Source of the DNA: Pseudomonadota bacterium
GTDB lineage: Bacteria; Pseudomonadota; Gammaproteobacteria; Xanthomonadales; Rhodanobacteraceae
DNA: 5,237 bases
Direction: 5' to 3'
NCBI GenBank assembly: GCA_021787175.1
Contig: JAJYMF010000070.1
Location: 1 to 5,237, forward strand
The notes under the pieces were generated by a model. The model had not been told where the DNA came from, searched no databases, and saw nothing but the letters and a program-made list of their open reading frames with translations. A program made the translations under genes and the position numbers. Shown piece by piece: positions 1 through 5,237 of this stretch; position 1 is the first letter of the stretch; each line of letters begins with the position of its first letter.

Positions 1-912
1 CAGCTCGCGCACCACTACGGCCGCCCGTGCCTGCGCCTCCTCGGGTGTCAGCAGGTCGGCCTTGTTCAGCACCAGCCAGCGCGGCCGCTGCGCCAGCGCG
101 GCGTCGAAGCGCTCCAGCTCGCGCTCGATCGTGCGCACCTGCGCGGCCGGCTCGACGCCGTCGAGCGGCAGCAGATCGACCACGTGCAGCAGCAGGCGGG
201 TGCGCGCCAGGTGCTTGAGAAACTGGATGCCCAGCCCCGCGCCCTCGGCGGCGCCCTCGATCAGGCCTGGGATGTCGGCGATCACGAAGCTGCGGTCGGT
301 TTCGATGCGCACCACGCCGAGGTGCGGCTGCAGAGTCGTGAACGGATAGTCGGCTACTCGCGGCGTGGCCGCCGACACCGCGCGGATGAAGGTGGATTTA
401 CCGGCGTTGGGAAAACCGAGCAGGCCGACGTCGGCCAGCAGTTTCAGCTCCAGCCGCAGCTCGCGCACCTCACCCGGCGTGCCGGGCGTGGCCTTGCGCG
501 GCGCGCGGTTGACCGAACTCTTGAATTTCTCGTTGCCGCGCCCGCCATGGCCACCCTCGGCCACTTTCAGGCGCTGCCCGTGGATGGTGAGGTCGCCGAT
601 GATCTCGCCGGTGTCGAGGTTGGTGATCACGGTGCCGACCGGCACCCGGATCATGCAGTCCTCGCCGCCGCGCCCCGACATCTGGCTGCCCATGCCATTC
701 TGGCCGCGCTGGGCGCGGAACTGGCGCTGGTGACGGAAGTCGATCAGGGTGTTCAGCCCCTCGTCGGCCAGCAGCCACACCGAACCGCCGTCACCGCCAT
801 CGCCGCCGTCGGGGCCGCCGAGCGGAATGAACTTCTCGCGGCGGAAGCTGATGCAACCGTTGCCTCCGTCGCCGGCCTGCACGCGGATGGATGCTTCGTC
901 GACGAATTTCAT
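1..912 (-). CDS. obgE: Obg family GTPase ObgE/CgtA (3' end outside window)
   Basis: Obg-family GTPase, a cytoplasmic protein that binds the 50S subunit and acts in late ribosome assembly and the stringent response (family knowledge). The visible 304 codons start MKFVDEASI and hold the glycine-rich Obg fold (about residues 1-159), with the typical GDGGNG and GGPDGGDGGDGG runs. The G domain follows: G1/P-loop GFPNAGKST at 166-174, switch I with VADYPFTTL at about 186-194, G3 DIPG at 213-216 and G4 NKAD at 283-286. The gene runs off the window at codon 304, so G5 and the C-terminal tail are not seen. The start at 912 is fixed by the conserved N-terminus. No Shine-Dalgarno is visible: the 20 bases upstream are C-rich. 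It lies downstream of rplU-rpmA, in the usual bacterial order, but behind a terminator and a palindromic repeat. Identification is very secure. Confidence 0.98.
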   Translation of the reverse strand, partial: MKFVDEASIRVQAGDGGNGCISFRREKFIPLGGPDGGDGGDGGSVWLLADEGLNTLIDFRHQRQFRAQRGQNGMGSQMSGRGGEDCMIRVPVGTVITNLDTGEIIGDLTIHGQRLKVAEGGHGGRGNEKFKSSVNRAPRKATPGTPGEVRELRLELKLLADVGLLGFPNAGKSTFIRAVSAATPRVADYPFTTLQPHLGVVRIETDRSFVIADIPGLIEGAAEGAGLGIQFLKHLARTRLLLHVVDLLPLDGVEPAAQVRTIERELERFDAALAQRPRWLVLNKADLLTPEEAQARAAVVVREL

Positions 913-968
913 GGCGGCGACCGGTGAAGGGGGAGATGACGATGGCGCAAGGATATTCAGTCCACGGA

Positions 969-984
969 CTTCGCGTCCTGTGCG
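969..984. repeat. Degenerate partial copy of the 9-bp-periodic repeat
   Basis: The plus strand reads CTTCGCGTCCTGTGCG. On the minus strand this is two consecutive 9-bp-type units, close to GTCGCACAG and GACGCGAAG. These match the units of the nearby palindrome (TCCGCAAAG, GACGCCAAG, CGCGCGAAG) with few changes. It lies between the palindrome and the obgE start. It may be a decayed outlying copy of the same intergenic repeat; chance similarity in GC-rich DNA cannot be excluded. Confidence 0.5.
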
Positions 985-1016
985 ACCCTCCGGCCCTGTC
1001 GACGAGCAAGCTAAAG

Positions 1017-1102
1017 AGCATGGTCCGCAAAGGTCGCCAAACACGCGAAGATCAAAATCTTAAAGCGCTTCGCGCGCTTGGCGTCCTTTGCGGACCCATG
1101 CT
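1017..1102. repeat. Large imperfect palindromic intergenic repeat with 9-bp periodicity
   Basis: Bases 1022-1050 pair with 1068-1096. The outer 12 bp (GGTCCGCAAAGG) are perfect, followed by one mismatch, six more pairs (CGCCAA), a three-base stretch with two mismatches, and seven pairs (CGCGAAG). The stem can extend outward over AGCAT/ATGCT (1017-1021 with 1098-1102) if C1097 bulges out. The loop centre also holds a small AAGAT/ATCTT hairpin (1048-1061). Each arm is built from 9-bp units of the form nnCGCnAAG; on the minus strand these are TCCGCAAAG, GACGCCAAG, CGCGCGAAG and a decayed CGCTTTAAG. No gene is encoded here. Similar CGCAAAGGACGC-type repeats occur between genes in many GC-rich proteobacteria (from memory), so a dispersed palindromic or MITE-like repeat is likeliest. 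Transcribed from either strand it would form a long RNA hairpin in the obgE leader. Confidence 0.85.
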
Positions 1103-1134
1103 GCTCCGGGGCGCCGAATATCCCGCCCTGTACA

Positions 1135-1164
1135 GGAAACAAAGAGCCCCGCGCGAGGCGGGGC
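1135..1164 (-). terminator. Intrinsic terminator after rplU-rpmA
   Basis: On the minus strand the sequence reads GCCCCGC, a CTCGC loop, then GCGGGGC (a perfect 7-bp GC stem, 1164-1146). A T-rich tail TCTTTGTTT follows (1145-1137). The hairpin begins 25 bp past the rpmA stop codon. This is a textbook Rho-independent terminator for the rplU-rpmA transcript and sits well before obgE. The opposite strand has no T tract, so it looks unidirectional. Confidence 0.88.
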
Positions 1165-1189
1165 CCTGGCGGAATCGGGGCAGAGCGGG

Positions 1190-1447
1190 TCAGCCCGAAA
1201 TCACGCTGACGTAGCGGCGGCTCTTGGGGCCGCGCACCTTGAACTCGACCACGCCGCTGGTGAGCGCGAACAGGGTGTAGTCGCGGCCGCAGCCGACGCC
1301 CGCGCCCGGATGGAACTGAGTGCCGCGCTGGCGCAGGATGATGTTGCCGGGCTCGATGGACTGGCCGCCGTAGATCTTGACGCCCAGGTACTTGGGGTTG
1401 GAATCGCGGCCGTTGCGGGTGGAGCCGCCTGCCTTTTTGTGTGCCAT
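1190..1447 (-). CDS. rpmA: 50S ribosomal protein L27 (bL27)
   Basis: bL27, a component of the large ribosomal subunit whose flexible N-terminus reaches towards the peptidyl transferase centre (family knowledge). It has 85 residues, the same length as E. coli L27, and begins with the near-invariant MAHKKAGGSTRNGRDS. The RQRGT, FHPGAGVGCGRD and VRGPKSRR segments are also typical. The protein starts directly at MAHKK, so it lacks the cleaved N-terminal extension found in Firmicutes. The start at 1447 is supported by GGAGGT 8 bases upstream. It lies 23 bp downstream of rplU, almost certainly on the same transcript, and is followed by a strong intrinsic terminator. Confidence 0.99.
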   Translation of the reverse strand: MAHKKAGGSTRNGRDSNPKYLGVKIYGGQSIEPGNIILRQRGTQFHPGAGVGCGRDYTLFALTSGVVEFKVRGPKSRRYVSVISG

Positions 1448-1455
1448 GACGTATT

Positions 1456-1461
1456 ACCTCC
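1456..1461 (-). promoter_or_regulatory. Shine-Dalgarno of rpmA
   Basis: The minus strand carries GGAGGT, an almost perfect ribosome binding site, 8 bases before the rpmA ATG (1447). It lies in the short gap after the rplU stop and lets rpmA be initiated independently within the operon. Confidence 0.85.
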
Positions 1462-1470
1462 GCACCGCGC

Positions 1471-1782
1471 TCAGGCGCTGATGCCGGTGATTTCGACTTC
1501 GGTGTAATGCTGCCGGTGGCCCATCTGCTTGCGATAGTGCTTGCGGCGGCGGAATTTGACGATGCGGACCTTGTCGGCGCGACCATGGGCGCGCACCTTG
1601 GCGCTGACCACGGCACCGGCAACCAGCGGCGCACCGACCTGGATGGACTCGCCCTCGCCGACCAGCAGGACCTGGTCGAATCGGACGGTGCTGTCCACTT
1701 CGGCGTCCAGCAGCTCCACGCGCAGGACTTCGCCCTGCATCACGCGGTACTGCTTGCCGCCGGTCTTGATGACTGCGTACAT
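1471..1782 (-). CDS. rplU: 50S ribosomal protein L21 (bL21)
   Basis: bL21, a 23S rRNA-binding protein of the large ribosomal subunit. It has 103 residues, the same length as E. coli L21. It begins MYAVIKTGGKQYRV, holds the signature VKFRRRKHYRKQMGHRQ at residues 75-91, and ends EITGISA, all characteristic of the family. The ATG at 1782 is fixed by this N-terminus and by AAGAGG 5 bases upstream; a longer in-frame open stretch runs further upstream but has no family support. It is the first gene of rplU-rpmA and has its own strong promoter at 1825-1854. The predicted leader is about 36 nt. A CCTC in that leader (1812-1809) could weakly pair with the GAGG of the ribosome binding site, but only 4 bp support this. 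Confidence 0.99.
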   Translation of the reverse strand: MYAVIKTGGKQYRVMQGEVLRVELLDAEVDSTVRFDQVLLVGEGESIQVGAPLVAGAVVSAKVRAHGRADKVRIVKFRRRKHYRKQMGHRQHYTEVEITGISA

Positions 1783-1787
1783 GTTGG

Positions 1788-1793
1788 CCTCTT
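1788..1793 (-). promoter_or_regulatory. Shine-Dalgarno of rplU
   Basis: AAGAGG on the minus strand, 5 bases before the rplU ATG at 1782. The match is moderate, and it helps choose this start over longer upstream readings of the same frame. Confidence 0.65.
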
Positions 1794-1824
1794 GTGTCGT
1801 TCTTCTGGGAGGTAAAGCCTTGAA

Positions 1825-1854
1825 ATCATAGCTGGACCACCGGCGACGGGTCAA
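1825..1854 (-). promoter_or_regulatory. Sigma70-type promoter of rplU-rpmA
   Basis: On the minus strand the -35 is TTGACC (1854-1849), the spacer is 18 bp, and the -10 is TATGAT (1830-1825). Each hexamer is one base from the E. coli consensus. Transcription should start near 1818-1819, giving a leader of about 36 nt before rplU. The strength fits a ribosomal protein operon. Confidence 0.85.
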
Positions 1855-1855
1855 A

Positions 1856-1888
1856 TCCGGACGGCCCGCGCCGCCGGGCACGTCCGGA
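1856..1888. repeat. GC-rich imperfect inverted repeat between divergent promoters
   Basis: TCCGGACG-GCCCG (1856-1868) is the inverse complement of CGGGC-A-CGTCCGGA (1875-1888), giving 13 paired bases with one bulged base (A1880) and a 6-base loop. It abuts the rplU -35 (1849-1854) and lies about 60 bp upstream of the uvrA -10 candidate. No T tract follows on either strand, so it does not look like an intrinsic terminator. It could be an operator or a relic repeat; the function is unknown. Confidence 0.6.
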
Positions 1889-1947
1889 CGGCGTCGCATC
1901 GCCACCCACCGCTTGTGCCGTCGACGTCCTGCCCACACCCTTGCGGT

Positions 1948-1956
1948 TGATATATT
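1948..1956 (+). promoter_or_regulatory. Candidate extended -10 promoter of uvrA
   Basis: TGATATATT fits the extended -10 pattern TGn-TATAAT with one mismatch in the hexamer (1951-1956). No good -35 lies 16-18 bp upstream, which extended -10 promoters can tolerate. Transcription would start near 1963, leaving about 25 nt of leader before the uvrA ATG at 1988. This AT-rich patch stands out from its very GC-rich surroundings. Confidence 0.55.
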
Positions 1957-1987
1957 CGATTCTTTGCCGCCCAGGCCAATCCTTCCG

Positions 1988-4839
<2,852 letters not shown>

Positions 4840-4843
<4 letters not shown>

Positions 4844-5237
4844 GCGGCCCACGCAAGCCGCATGCCCGGCGTGGGCCAAACACGGCCGCGGCGCCGATAG
4901 CGCCAGCGGACGCCACGCCCATCGCGGGCGCCTTCGCAACGCCGCAGCCGCTGTTCACCGCCGCGATCGCCGTGCGCTGGCGCGATCTCGACGCCTTCAA
5001 CCACGTCAACAACTCGGCGTTTCTCACCTATCTCGAGGAAGCGCGCCTGCAGTGGCTGGCCGGCGTGCCGGGACCGTGGTTCGACGAACACGCCATGCCG
5101 GTACTGGCCGCCAGCACGCTCAACTACCGCGCGCCGATCAGCTGGCCGGGTGCACTGCGCGTCGAGCTGTATCGCGCGCGCCTCGGCGGCAGCTCGCTGA
5201 CGATCGCGCATCGCGTCGTCGATGCTGCCGATCAGGC
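4840..5237 (+). CDS. Acyl-CoA thioesterase, 4HBT/YbgC/FadM hot-dog family (3' end outside window)
   Basis: Likely acyl-CoA thioesterase, hydrolysing a CoA thioester in the cytoplasm; the exact substrate cannot be read from the sequence. The 132 visible codons contain RWRDLDAFNHVNN at 46-58, followed by YLEEAR at 64-69. This is the 4-hydroxybenzoyl-CoA thioesterase-type signature (D-x-D-x3-H-V-N-N then Y-x-E). Asp49 or Asp51 and His55 fall in the active-site loop, with Glu67 on the following helix. LNYRAPISWPG further on is typical of the second strand of the hot-dog fold. E. coli FadM has the very similar QHVNNARYLEFLEEAR. The first ~37 residues are Ala/Pro/Arg-rich and have no counterpart in FadM or YbgC. 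The ATG overlaps the uvrA stop (ATGA) and has a weak GGAAG site, so translation is probably coupled and co-transcribed with uvrA. The family call is firm; the gene name is not assignable. Confidence 0.9.

Noticed and set aside
184..927. A 247-codon plus-strand open frame across obgE.
   Set aside because: It is antisense to obgE, which has full family conservation. The product is Ala/Arg-rich with no recognisable motif.
1011..1634. A 207-codon minus-strand frame spanning rplU, rpmA and the palindrome.
   Set aside because: It is out of frame with two certain ribosomal protein genes. Its tail (AKDAKRAKRFK then ACLATFADH) is just the 9-bp repeat and its inverse read as codons, a common false gene signature.
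1807..1813. GGGAGGT on the plus strand, resembling a ribosome binding site.
   Set aside because: It is followed only by a TTG frame of a few codons ending in TAG at 1829-1831. It is the complement of the rplU leader.
1913..1987. An upstream TTG start for uvrA adding 25 residues.
   Set aside because: The added residues are not UvrA-like, it would include the likely promoter -10, and MDTIRIRGARTHNL at 1988 matches the family start and aligns Lys37 with the E. coli position.

Overview
The window is chromosomal housekeeping DNA from a high-GC proteobacterium. The protein sequences look gammaproteobacterial: ObgE, L27 and L21 resemble the E. coli proteins along their visible length, and the UvrA motif positions match E. 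coli UvrA almost residue for residue. The high GC content, and the 9-bp-periodic intergenic palindrome, would fit the Xanthomonadales/Lysobacterales or a neighbouring order. That placement is inference from memory, not a search result.

Layout. The minus-strand block (1-1782) is the conserved order rplU (L21) - rpmA (L27) - obgE (ribosome-assembly GTPase). ObgE runs off the left edge. rplU has a strong sigma70-type promoter. rplU and rpmA are 22 bp apart and each has a Shine-Dalgarno sequence. A clear intrinsic terminator follows rpmA, so obgE is probably expressed partly from its own promoter or by read-through. The 233-bp gap between that terminator and obgE holds a large imperfect palindrome (1017-1102) made of degenerate 9-bp units, plus a third partial copy (969-984).

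A 205-bp divergent intergenic region (1783-1987) separates rplU from uvrA. It carries the rplU promoter, a GC-rich imperfect inverted repeat just upstream of the rplU -35, and an extended -10 promoter candidate for uvrA. I see no LexA/SOS-type box.

The plus-strand block (1988-5237) has a complete, canonical uvrA (951 codons). It is followed by a hot-dog-fold acyl-CoA thioesterase gene of the 4HBT/YbgC/FadM type, whose ATG overlaps the uvrA stop codon (ATGA). The thioesterase runs off the right edge.

The window combines ribosome parts and ribosome assembly on one strand with nucleotide excision repair and a coupled thioesterase on the other. I found no new multi-gene system, CRISPR array, tRNA, rRNA or transposase gene. 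The items most worth a second look are the palindromic repeat in the obgE leader, the inverted repeat between the divergent promoters, and the N-terminal extension of the thioesterase.
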